Below are positions 9,587-16,293 of a stretch of 35,404 nucleotides of DNA, in pieces. Source of the DNA: Lachnospiraceae bacterium UBA7729 (GTDB lineage: Bacteria > Bacillota > Clostridia > Lachnospirales > Lachnospiraceae); contig DLFD01000005.1 in assembly GCA_002482005.1 (NCBI GenBank), forward strand, positions 1 to 35,404, read 5' to 3'. The stretch's first letter is position 1, and the number at the start of each line of letters is the position of its first letter. The notes below the pieces were generated by a model that was not told the origin of the DNA, did not search any database, and was given only the letters and a program-made list of their open reading frames with translations. A program made the position numbers and the translations under genes.

Positions 9587-9619
9587 TATGATATATTCTG
9601 ACGATAATGAGGTACTTCT

Positions 9620-10093
9620 ATGGAAAAGATCCGCAAGATGCTCGTAGATTTCTCAGAACTGGTAGAAGTAATCCTGGCTGTCGGCGTAGCCGTTCTCCTG
9701 GTCATGGACATCATCGGGCTTCTTCCCAGGATCGGAGCCTTCTGGGAAGTCAGGGGGGATTCCGAAGAATTCTCAAAACTGCTCAGCTCCGTTCTCGGCA
9801 TCGTCGTAGGAACAGAGTTCATCAAGATGCTCATCAAGCCTACCTTCTCCAATGTAACCGAGGTGCTTGTCTTCCTGATCGCCCGTCATGTGATCCTTGC
9901 CGAAGCCACACCGCTTGAAAACCTTATCTCAGTCATCAGTATAGCGATCCTGTTCGCTTTGGAATATTTTCTGTCCAGAAACGGGGTCGAAAACCAGCTT
10001 CTGTCTGATGTGATATGCAGACCGAAAAGCAGGAAGTCTCCGGACGATAAGGAACCCAGAGACCAGGTTCCCCCAGAAAACTCCGGTCACTGA
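9620..10093 (+). CDS. PsiE-like small integral membrane protein
   Basis: The 157-residue protein has about four hydrophobic helices and a charged tail of about 30 residues. The middle, with EFIKMLIKP followed by LIARHVIL and a polar loop with TPLENLIS, resembles the PsiE family (phosphate-starvation-inducible protein E) of enterobacteria, where the function is unknown. That match is from memory of the pattern and is not secure. The start is the ATG at 9620; the overlapping frame from 9607 is less protein-like. The gene stands alone, rightward, between two hairpins that share a core (9556 and 10211), and a third hairpin at 10160 follows its stop. No ribosome site of consensus strength was seen; GAGG at 9609-9612 is a fair candidate. 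Confidence 0.6.
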   Translation: MEKIRKMLVDFSELVEVILAVGVAVLLVMDIIGLLPRIGAFWEVRGDSEEFSKLLSSVLGIVVGTEFIKMLIKPTFSNVTEVLVFLIARHVILAEATPLENLISVISIAILFALEYFLSRNGVENQLLSDVICRPKSRKSPDDKEPRDQVPPENSGH

Positions 10094-10159
10094 CAGGATT
10101 CTCTCCACTTGCCGTCATCCCTCGTCAAGCGATCCGCTTCCGCGCAGCATGACGTGAAA

Positions 10160-10186
10160 TATGGGCGGAAAAAACTTCCGCCCATA
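10160..10186. terminator. 11-bp stem hairpin, probable terminator
   Basis: TATGGGCGGAA (10160-10170) is perfectly complementary to TTCCGCCCATA (10176-10186) across the five-base loop AAAAC. It lies in the gap between the convergent PsiE-like gene and the secreted-protein gene and can serve both. The T-tracts on either side are short. Confidence 0.6.
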
Positions 10187-10210
10187 CATATCACCATACT
10201 ATATCATGAT

Positions 10211-10241
10211 GTTGGGGGCAAAAGTACCTTTTGACCCCAAC
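10211..10241 (+). repeat. 31-bp hairpin, copy 2 of a core-sharing pair
   Basis: The layout is arm GTTGGGG, one unpaired G, CAAAAG, loop TAC, CTTTTG, one unpaired A, and complementary arm CCCCAAC. The core matches the copy at 9556 exactly; the arms are different but complementary. It lies 18 bases beyond the stop of the leftward secreted-protein gene and so could end that transcript. Confidence 0.75.
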
Positions 10242-10259
10242 TGTTGATGCGGGTCCGTC

Positions 10260-11033
10260 TTACTTTACTACGATCTGGAATGCATCCTTTTCCGTCCTGC
10301 CACGTCTCCTATAAGTAAGAAGGATAAGATCACCCTTCTTAAGTGTCAGATAGCCATAGCGATTCGGGCGGATCGTCTTTATCGAGTTTCCCGATGCTCT
10401 TTCGACCCTGATCCCGCACTTTATCACACCCTTTACAACTCCGTATCCTATCTTGATCCTCTTGTTCTTCGGCAGGGTCAGATAAAGCAGCCCGCTGTTC
10501 CGCCTGCTGAACGGAGTCCTGTAGACCTTTCCTGCCACTTTCAGAAAAGAAACAGAAGGATCAATATACGGTTTGACTTCCACCTTGACCGTAAGCCTGT
10601 ATTTATTTCCCTTGTCACTCAGAATAAAACTGACCGGATAGACACCAGCCGGGATCTCGAATTTGCTGCTGCCAATATCGATATCCTTTTCGAGCAGCCC
10701 CGCATAATCTACCTCTGCCGTGACATAAAATCTTCTCTTTTTCTTTGAATAGAAGCCAGTCAGCCTGAAATAGCCTTTCGGGTCCCTGCTGGAGACAAGC
10801 TTCACCTTTCCGGAAGTTCCGGTGACCGCCATAGTATCATCTGACAAGTAACTGTAGAGAACATGCCTGTCATAAAGCATATAGACTGCATTCCGTTCCA
10901 CCTTCAGATGTTTATCCGGGGCTGCAAGCTTTGGTGGCGCAGGCTTCGAAGCTGCGAAAGAACACAGCGTCATAGCCAGTGTAAGAAAAAGAACCAGCGG
11001 AAGCAACAGTGACAGCCTGTTTCTCCTATTCAT
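10260..11033 (-). CDS. Secreted protein of unknown function
   Basis: I do not recognise this 257-residue protein. It starts with a classical signal peptide: basic MNRRNR, a Leu-rich core and a cleavage site near SFAASKPAPP. There is no lipobox cysteine, so the mature form is probably released or held by the wall. The mature part is rich in Lys, Tyr and beta-branched residues, consistent with beta-sheet domains; it has no cysteine except one near residue 207 and no catalytic motif that I can see. The start ATG is preceded by GGAGGGAAAGT, a strong ribosome site. A very good promoter lies upstream at 11090-11118. The gene is its own transcription unit, ended by hairpins at 10211 and 10160. Confidence 0.75.
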   Translation of the reverse strand: MNRRNRLSLLLPLVLFLTLAMTLCSFAASKPAPPKLAAPDKHLKVERNAVYMLYDRHVLYSYLSDDTMAVTGTSGKVKLVSSRDPKGYFRLTGFYSKKKRRFYVTAEVDYAGLLEKDIDIGSSKFEIPAGVYPVSFILSDKGNKYRLTVKVEVKPYIDPSVSFLKVAGKVYRTPFSRRNSGLLYLTLPKNKRIKIGYGVVKGVIKCGIRVERASGNSIKTIRPNRYGYLTLKKGDLILLTYRRRGRTEKDAFQIVVK

Positions 11034-11089
11034 ACTTTCCCTCCGATCTGTCAGGATCCAAATACCTCAATATCTGCAGTACCATTCCC

Positions 11090-11118
11090 ATTATAGCCTT
11101 CAGCTAAGGCAGCTTCAA
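11090..11118 (-). promoter_or_regulatory. Strong sigma-A-type promoter with operator-like inverted repeats
   Basis: Read leftward, TTGAAG (11113-11118), a 17-base spacer and a perfect TATAAT (11090-11095) drive the secreted-protein gene. The spacer holds an inverted repeat GCCTT-N5-AAGGC (11096-11110). A second perfect 9-bp inverted repeat, GTATGAAAG (11129-11137) with CTTTCATAC (11163-11171), lies just upstream of the -35. Either could bind a regulator. Confidence 0.65.
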
Positions 11119-11239
11119 TGAAAACAAAGTATGAAAGCTGATCCGACGTATCTTACAGATATCTTTCATACATGCCAGACTCATCCTTGAGACGGAACTT
11201 GAACTCAACTCTCTGGTGCCAGCCCCTGATTTCGTCTCT

Positions 11240-11635
11240 TCACACCTGCATTATCTTTTCTTTGATCTTTCCGATGATTGTCCGGTCTGCCGGAAGCCAG
11301 TCCACATCCTCCAGATGTCCGGCATCAAGCCATCTTGCAGCTTCATGCTCGAGCAGCTCCAGATGCCCTTCCTTCACATGACAGAGATAACATCTCATAG
11401 ACAGATGGAATTTCGGATAGTCCGTCTCCACCGTATCAAGATATTCATCAACAGCGATCTCTGTATTCAGTTCCTCACGGATCTCACGGACAAGTGCCTG
11501 CTCCGGCGTCTCCCCCGACTCCACTTTCCCGCCAGGGAATTCCCAGCCATCTTTGAACTCACCGTAGCCTCTCTGAGTCGCAAAGATCCTGCCGCCTTTC
11601 ACGATAACAGCTGCAGCAACATGTATCTCCTTCAT
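11240..11635 (-). CDS. Nudix hydrolase, MutT/NudG-like (d)NTP pyrophosphohydrolase
   Basis: This 131-residue protein cleaves nucleoside triphosphates (or related X-linked diphosphates) to the monophosphate, typically to clean oxidised or non-canonical nucleotides from the pool. The Nudix box runs from Gly36 to Glu55: GKVESGE, then REIREEL, with catalytic Glu51, Glu54 and Glu55. The glycine usual after EEL is Asn57, a change I associate with MutT-type members. FPGGKVESGE and the N-terminal AAAVIVKGGRI fit the MutT/CTP-pyrophosphohydrolase branch. The start at 11635 is six bases from the stop of the upstream four-cysteine gene, so the two are cotranscribed. The exact substrate cannot be told from sequence. 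Confidence 0.88.
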   Translation of the reverse strand: MKEIHVAAAVIVKGGRIFATQRGYGEFKDGWEFPGGKVESGETPEQALVREIREELNTEIAVDEYLDTVETDYPKFHLSMRCYLCHVKEGHLELLEHEAARWLDAGHLEDVDWLPADRTIIGKIKEKIMQV

Positions 11636-11641
11636 GACCGG

Positions 11642-11845
11642 TCACCTGTATTCCGCCGAGATCTCCCCGAACGTACGCTTTCCTTCTATATAGTCTTTGT
11701 AGACCATGACCGGCTCCTGATTGTGGTAGACCGCACAGATCCCGCACATGTCACAGTCGCTTATGCACTTAAAGTGCTCTTCGATATATCTTCTCCGCTC
11801 TTCTTCCGTCGAATCTCCGATCTCCGGAGGCCCCTGACTGATCAT
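11642..11845 (-). CDS. Four-cysteine mini-protein of unknown function
   Basis: A 67-residue acidic protein with the segment FKCISDCDMCGICAVYHNQ: four cysteines spaced C-X3-C-X2-C-X2-C, suggestive of zinc or an iron-sulfur cluster, though this is inference. The tail (YKDYIEGKRTFGEISAEYR) is of a kind I have seen in small uncharacterised Lachnospiraceae proteins. Its ATG overlaps the TGA of a small upstream reading frame (TCATGA) and its stop is six bases from the Nudix start, so the three form a tight leftward operon. The coupling to an upstream frame with a damaged start (see 11842-11981) supports a real gene. Confidence 0.65.
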   Translation of the reverse strand: MISQGPPEIGDSTEEERRRYIEEHFKCISDCDMCGICAVYHNQEPVMVYKDYIEGKRTFGEISAEYR

Positions 11846-11981
11846 GAGATCGCCTCTCTTTCCTGTTCCTGCACGCCGTAACCGATGATCCCGGCAGCTT
11901 CTTCTGCCACTGCCCCGATCCTGTCCGTCGCCGCATCGTTCTGCATCCGGACAGCATCGACCGCCCGGACCAGCTTAACAT
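11842..11981 (-). pseudogene. Small upstream gene, apparently frameshifted at codon 3
   Basis: A ribosome site AAGGGG is followed 7-8 bases later by ATG at 11981, but that frame gives an unlikely Arg/Ser-rich product. One frame over, starting at codon GTT (11979), the reading is very protein-like for 45 codons (KLVRAVDAVRMQNDAA near its start, then an Ala/Glu-rich helix) and ends in a TGA overlapping the next gene's ATG. Adding one base near the AA pair after ATGTT would restore a normal start. So this is either a one-base deletion, a sequencing error, or a non-canonical start. The family was not recognised. Confidence 0.5.
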
Positions 11982-12030
11982 AATTTTACCCCTTAATCAT
12001 ATGTACATCCATACTGAACAGTTTGAATAA

Positions 12031-12074
12031 GCGGCAGAAACCTTGTACTGAAATCAGTACAAAGTTCCTGCCGC
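12031..12074. terminator. 21-bp stem hairpin ending the sugar locus
   Basis: Arms at 12031-12051 and 12054-12074 are complementary except at two positions, with a two-base turn. It follows the stop of the leftward GH43-like gene by 12 bases. It is the likely 3' end of that operon and could also insulate the divergent side. Confidence 0.65.
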
Positions 12075-12085
12075 CTGTCTCTTTT

Positions 12086-13024
12086 CTATGCTTCTGTCAG
12101 CTGTCCATCTCTCACTTCCAGCTCTGCCGCCTGGACTGCCGTCGGCGTTCTGCAGAGTCCGTCCCCCTGCTCTTCCCTGCGGAGCCCTGTGAAAAAGAAC
12201 AGGACAGGCACATTTCTCCCCGGTCCATCTTCGCCGGTTTCTTTCAACATGCAGATGGAAGCGTGGTGTCCGTATGTCAGATATCCCTGTCCTCCGATCA
12301 GTTTATGCTTCTGCCTGCTCCAGTGGAGAAGATCATCGCTCTGATAGACGGACAATCCTTCCCATCCGTCCGTGATCATATATGTCTTTCCCCGGAAGCG
12401 GAATACGTAAGGTCCTTCCTGGGCTTCTCCAAGAGCTTCCCCAACCTTGCGCCACGTATGAAGATCCATCGAATCTGCCGCAAAGATGTGGCTGCCGTGC
12501 CTCTCATCCTTGTACCACATGCGGAAGCGGGCTTTTCTTCCCGGATCTGTTCCCTCTTCGGAAGTCTCTGGATCCATCTGCAGAACACAGGCGTCGATCA
12601 CCCGGTCGGATCCAAGGTCACAGGTCTCCTCATATTTCCAGTTCCAGAGATTCCCGGACGTATAGTGGAGGATCCTTCTCGGCCATTCCCAGTCGGTCGG
12701 GATCCCTGTGACATAGGATACGAACATATGCCAGATCCCGTCTGTACGGAACACCTCCGGCGCCCAGTATGTATTGTGTCCTGGTTCGACCGGCTCGATC
12801 TCTGCCGTACCCCTGTAAAGCCACCTCTGAAGATCTTCCGAGACCGCGATTCCGATCTTTGACCCGTGGACCTGAGAGTATCCGACCTCAGGAGATGCGA
12901 TCCGCCTCTGAGTGTAGAACATATACCACAGACCATCTTCCTTATTCCGGATGACAGTCGGGTCGGAAGCACCGTCGTATACCGGGTCGCGGTACAGCGG
13001 GTCCCTGAACTTATATGTTTTCAT
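12086..13024 (-). CDS. GH43-like glycoside hydrolase (five-bladed beta-propeller)
   Basis: The 312-residue protein has the pattern of clan GH-F/GH43-type hydrolases that act on arabinosides, xylosides or related sugars. The expected acidic triad can be placed: Asp21 in ASDPTV as base, Asp144 in RVIDACV as helper, and Glu203 in AQEGPYVF as acid; repeated W-Y-M-F-Y/W-H-M-F-V blade signatures surround them. It has no signal peptide, so it works in the cytoplasm on imported oligosaccharide. The ATG at 13024 is chosen because GAGGT stands 9 bases upstream; an in-frame ATG at 13144 lies too close to the permease stop and has no site. It is the last gene of the sugar-import operon. The subfamily and substrate are uncertain. 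Confidence 0.75.
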   Translation of the reverse strand: MKTYKFRDPLYRDPVYDGASDPTVIRNKEDGLWYMFYTQRRIASPEVGYSQVHGSKIGIAVSEDLQRWLYRGTAEIEPVEPGHNTYWAPEVFRTDGIWHMFVSYVTGIPTDWEWPRRILHYTSGNLWNWKYEETCDLGSDRVIDACVLQMDPETSEEGTDPGRKARFRMWYKDERHGSHIFAADSMDLHTWRKVGEALGEAQEGPYVFRFRGKTYMITDGWEGLSVYQSDDLLHWSRQKHKLIGGQGYLTYGHHASICMLKETGEDGPGRNVPVLFFFTGLRREEQGDGLCRTPTAVQAAELEVRDGQLTEA

Positions 13025-13147
13025 CTTTTTTACCTCATGAAAAAAGCCGGTCATGAGTATATCACGCGGTTTCCGCCGCAGATGCCCGATACCGGCTTCC
13101 TGTTTTGATGCTGTTATTGGATTTCCGGAGGATTCCGTATACACTCT

Positions 13148-13981
13148 TCAGCCCTTGACCGCTCCTGCAGTGATACCTGCGACGATATTCTTCTGCATGA
13201 AGATGTAGAAGATCGCGACCGGGACCAGGACGATGACCATGGTTGCAAGCATCATGGACCAATCATTGGAGAACTGTCCAACTCCCTTGTAGACCTGCAT
13301 GACAAGGGTGAAGGACTTGTTGGAGCTCAGGAAGACGTAAGGATACATGAAGTCGTTCCATACCCACATGACCTCGAAGATGACGATGGTCGTCGTGATC
13401 GGCTTCAGCAGCGGGAAAACGACTTTCCAGAAGCTCTGCCAGGGAGTACATCCGTCGATCGCAGCAGCTTCTTCCATGTCGACCGGAAGGGTACTGAAGA
13501 ATCCCTGATAGAGGAACAGAGCGAAGTTGCACCAGCTTGCATAGACCATGATCAGTCCGAAGATATTATTCAGCAGATGGAGATTCTGCAGAAGATTGTA
13601 CAGCGGGATCATGATGGTCTGCGCCGGAAGCATATAGCCGAGCAGGAAGTAAAAGAGGACGATCTTATAACCTTTCTTCTTTCTCCTTGCGATCGGATAC
13701 GCAGCCAGAGCTGCCAGCAGAACGATCGCCGTGACGGAGACTGCTGTGACAACCACGGAGTTTGTGAAGCTCTGGAAGAAGTTCATGCTTGCAAATGCTC
13801 TTTTATAGCTGTCCAGCACGACCTGCTTCGGGAGTGCCAGCGGGGACGCTGCGGATTCCTGTCTGCTCTTGAAGGTGTTTACGACCAGATAGTAAAATGG
13901 GATCAGCATCAGGATGGAGAGAAACAGCATGATGATCTCGCCGCAGATGCTCCTGACATTACGGGCGCGTTTGTTAACCAT
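13148..13981 (-). CDS. Sugar ABC transporter permease (MalG-type)
   Basis: A 277-residue inner-membrane permease with six predicted helices. The EAA loop that docks to the ATPase is visible as EEAAAIDGCTPWQSFWKVV followed by FPLLKP, the MalG-type signature of carbohydrate (CUT1) importers. It starts within the end of the upstream permease gene (8-base overlap), with GGGAGG as ribosome site. It forms the channel with its MalF-type partner. No ATPase gene is present in the operon, so a shared MsiK/MalK-like ATPase elsewhere must power it; this is inference from family practice. Confidence 0.92.
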   Translation of the reverse strand: MVNKRARNVRSICGEIIMLFLSILMLIPFYYLVVNTFKSRQESAASPLALPKQVVLDSYKRAFASMNFFQSFTNSVVVTAVSVTAIVLLAALAAYPIARRKKKGYKIVLFYFLLGYMLPAQTIMIPLYNLLQNLHLLNNIFGLIMVYASWCNFALFLYQGFFSTLPVDMEEAAAIDGCTPWQSFWKVVFPLLKPITTTIVIFEVMWVWNDFMYPYVFLSSNKSFTLVMQVYKGVGQFSNDWSMMLATMVIVLVPVAIFYIFMQKNIVAGITAGAVKG

Positions 13982-14855
13982 TCTTTTTTCCTCCCTTCTG
14001 CTGAATGATCGTTACAACTGCTACGATGATGAAGAACAGGACCGCTGTCGCCATGGACTGTCCGTACATTCTGTCTGAAAATCCCTTCTGGATGATGACC
14101 TGGGAGATCATCGTGGTCGAGAAGCCCGGACCGCCTCCGGTAAGTGCGAACGGCAGGTCGAAGACTTTCAGTGAAGAGATGAGAAGCAGCATGACACTTG
14201 TTCCGATTGCAGGCTTCAGCAGCGGTATCGTGATGCGGGTGAAGATCTGCCAGCCATTTGCGCCGTCGATTCTTGCGGACTCATAGAGCTCCCCCGGGAT
14301 GCTCTGCAGCTGTGCCAGATAGATGCATGCATGCCAGCCGATCTGAGACCAGACGCAGACGAAGATGACGGAGAACATGGCCAGATTCGGCTTGGAGAGC
14401 CAGAGGACTTTCCTGAAGCCGAGGGATGTCACGAACTTATTGAGAAGGCCGTAGTCCATAGGGGACATGATGTAGGACCAGAGGTATCCGAGGACCAGAG
14501 CACTCGGTACAGACGGGAAGAAGAATGCCGCTCTCTGGAAATTGCGGGTCTTCATCTTCGAGTTCAGGGCTACCGAGAGCGGAATCGCGATGATCGTAAC
14601 GAAGATCGGAACAAAGATCGCGAAGATAAAAGTATTCGTCATCGATGTCATGATCTGTTTGTCGTGAAGAACCTTGGCATAGTTTTCAAAACCGATGAAG
14701 TGGAGTCCCTCGAAGGAAAGACCGTTCCAGTCGGTGAAGGAAAGGAAGATGGCCTGGACCATAGGCCAGAACATCATGACCGTATATACGATGAGCGCCG
14801 GGATCAGAAAAGCGATGTAGGGCAGCTCCTTCCTGAATGCATTCTTTTTCTTCAT
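13974..14855 (-). CDS. Sugar ABC transporter permease (MalF-type)
   Basis: A 293-residue permease with six predicted helices; the EAA loop reads YESARIDGANGWQIFTRI followed by TIPLLKP, the MalF-type form. The ATG at 14855 is chosen because AAGAGGGACGAT precedes it directly; a start at 14882 would fall inside the hairpin that follows the binding-protein gene. The stop overlaps the next permease's start by 8 bases, indicating coupling and equal expression of the two halves of the channel. Confidence 0.92.
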   Translation of the reverse strand: MKKKNAFRKELPYIAFLIPALIVYTVMMFWPMVQAIFLSFTDWNGLSFEGLHFIGFENYAKVLHDKQIMTSMTNTFIFAIFVPIFVTIIAIPLSVALNSKMKTRNFQRAAFFFPSVPSALVLGYLWSYIMSPMDYGLLNKFVTSLGFRKVLWLSKPNLAMFSVIFVCVWSQIGWHACIYLAQLQSIPGELYESARIDGANGWQIFTRITIPLLKPAIGTSVMLLLISSLKVFDLPFALTGGGPGFSTTMISQVIIQKGFSDRMYGQSMATAVLFFIIVAVVTIIQQKGGKKNG

Positions 14856-14875
14856 ATCGTCCCTCTTATGGAAAT

Positions 14876-14898
14876 GTCCCACCGCACTGCGGAGGGAC
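14876..14898. promoter_or_regulatory. Hairpin between binding-protein and permease genes
   Basis: GTCCC-A-CCGC (14876-14885) pairs with GCGG-A-GGGAC (14889-14898) around loop ACT, with one mismatch. It lies in the 65-base gap downstream of the solute-binding-protein gene. Such hairpins commonly stabilise the binding-protein mRNA so that more of it is made than of the permeases. The T6 run is on the plus strand, so as an intrinsic terminator it would act on antisense transcripts. Confidence 0.5.
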
Positions 14899-14920
14899 CG
14901 TTTTTTCAGTACCGGTAATC

Positions 14921-16162
14921 TTACTTGCCTGCGTACTCTGCAAACTTGTCATCCATAGCCTGAAGCATCTCATCGACAGTGTTGACGCCTGCGAGGATGT
15001 TCTGGCAGTAAGGAACATATACGGTATTCATGATGTTGGAGTTCGGCCACTCAACGGTCTGCCAGTAGAGCTTTCCGTCCGCGACATACTGCTTGAATTC
15101 TTCCAGATGGGAATCGACTTCATAATCGACGCCGGATGGGTTCATGAAGTTTCCGAATGCGCCGGACCATGCCTGGATGCCATCGTCGGAGGTAAGGTAG
15201 TCCATGAATGCCTTGGCGCCTTCCATATTATCAGCCTTCCTGGCGATTCCGATACCGACATTGGCAGCACCCTGCAGCATCTGTCCGCCATCGGTTCCCG
15301 GGAATGCGAATCCGCCCCAGTTCAGGTCCGGATTGATCTCGTTGATGGACGGGATGGTCCAGGTCCCGCCGATCATCATTCCAATCTGGCCGGTAGCGAA
15401 CATCTCATTCACCTGATTGGAAGTAAGACTGAGGGACTCCTGTCCGAGATAGCCCGGAGCAACCACATCGTCAGCCCATCTGTTCATGGTATCCTTGTAA
15501 AGCTCAGAGAATTTCTTGCTTCCGTCGGAGATTGCATCTTCCACATGCATATCCTTGGAAACTTCGTCAGCAGAGAAGAGGCCGAACGCAAGTCTTCCGA
15601 CATTATCCATGTCAATCGCGTACGGAGAATATCCTGCATCCTGGATCTTGCCCATATCCTCGACCAGCTCATCCCAGGTCTTAGGAGTCTCCTTGATGCC
15701 AGCTTCCTCGAAGATATCCTTGTTGTAGAACATGAATGCGATCCAGGAATCAAGTGATACGCCGTAGACCGCATCCCCTACGCCGAGACAGCTCTTGGCA
15801 CCCTCGCTCAGTCTGTCCATGATCGGCAGATCGGAGAGATCGACCGCAAAGTCGGTAGCAACAACATCCTCGCGAACTTCCGGGCACATGAAGAAAAGAT
15901 CGGTAGGCTCATTGCCGTTCATAAGAAGGGTCAGCTTCTCGATGTACTGGTCTGTCGGCGGAACGTACTGGACTTCCAGCTCATAGTCCGGGTTTGCTGC
16001 CTCGAATCCTTCCGCCAGCGGCTTCATCTGGTCTTCCGTGTACCAGGAGAGAAGGGTCACAACCGACTTGTCTTTCGCGAATGCGCTTACGCTTCCCGCT
16101 CCGGCGATCGTCGTGAATGCCATCGCCGCTGCCAGGGTCTTTGCCATCTTTGCTTTCATCAT
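14921..16162 (-). CDS. Extracellular solute-binding protein (family 1) of sugar ABC importer
   Basis: The 413-residue protein captures sugar outside the membrane and delivers it to the two permeases next door. It has the family 1 fold signature: VTLLSWYTEDQMKPLAEGFE at the start of the mature part, FFMC, WIAFMFYNKDIFEEAG, and GQIGMMIGGTW. The signal peptide ends near VSAFAKDKS with no lipobox cysteine, which is unusual for a Gram-positive binding protein. The first of two ATGs is used, with GGAGGT 7 bases upstream. A promoter at 16228-16256 allows expression apart from the sensor genes upstream. Confidence 0.92.
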   Translation of the reverse strand: MMKAKMAKTLAAAMAFTTIAGAGSVSAFAKDKSVVTLLSWYTEDQMKPLAEGFEAANPDYELEVQYVPPTDQYIEKLTLLMNGNEPTDLFFMCPEVREDVVATDFAVDLSDLPIMDRLSEGAKSCLGVGDAVYGVSLDSWIAFMFYNKDIFEEAGIKETPKTWDELVEDMGKIQDAGYSPYAIDMDNVGRLAFGLFSADEVSKDMHVEDAISDGSKKFSELYKDTMNRWADDVVAPGYLGQESLSLTSNQVNEMFATGQIGMMIGGTWTIPSINEINPDLNWGGFAFPGTDGGQMLQGAANVGIGIARKADNMEGAKAFMDYLTSDDGIQAWSGAFGNFMNPSGVDYEVDSHLEEFKQYVADGKLYWQTVEWPNSNIMNTVYVPYCQNILAGVNTVDEMLQAMDDKFAEYAGK

Positions 16163-16227
16163 GCTCGTTACCTCCGTTTTCTTTGTCTTTACCTGTCTTT
16201 CAGGAACTCTTCCCTGATGCTGACCTT

Positions 16228-16256
16228 ATTATAGATTTGCAGGTTTTTTACCAAAA
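16228..16256 (-). promoter_or_regulatory. Activator-type promoter for the sugar ABC operon
   Basis: Read leftward there is a perfect -10 TATAAT (16228-16233), but with 17-base spacing the -35 is only TTTTGG (16251-16256). A weak -35 is expected where an AraC-type activator is needed. The heptamer CCAAAAT (plus strand) occurs at 16251 and again at 16280, 29 bases apart, and could mark operator half-sites. Confidence 0.5.
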
Positions 16257-16293
16257 TGTCGGAAGTAACGATTGCTTGCCCAAAATCAAGCTG

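Noticed and set aside
9556..10241. The two 31-base hairpins as terminal inverted repeats of a mobile element carrying the PsiE-like gene
   Set aside because: Their arms differ in sequence and the copies are in the same orientation; there is no transposase and no target-site duplication.
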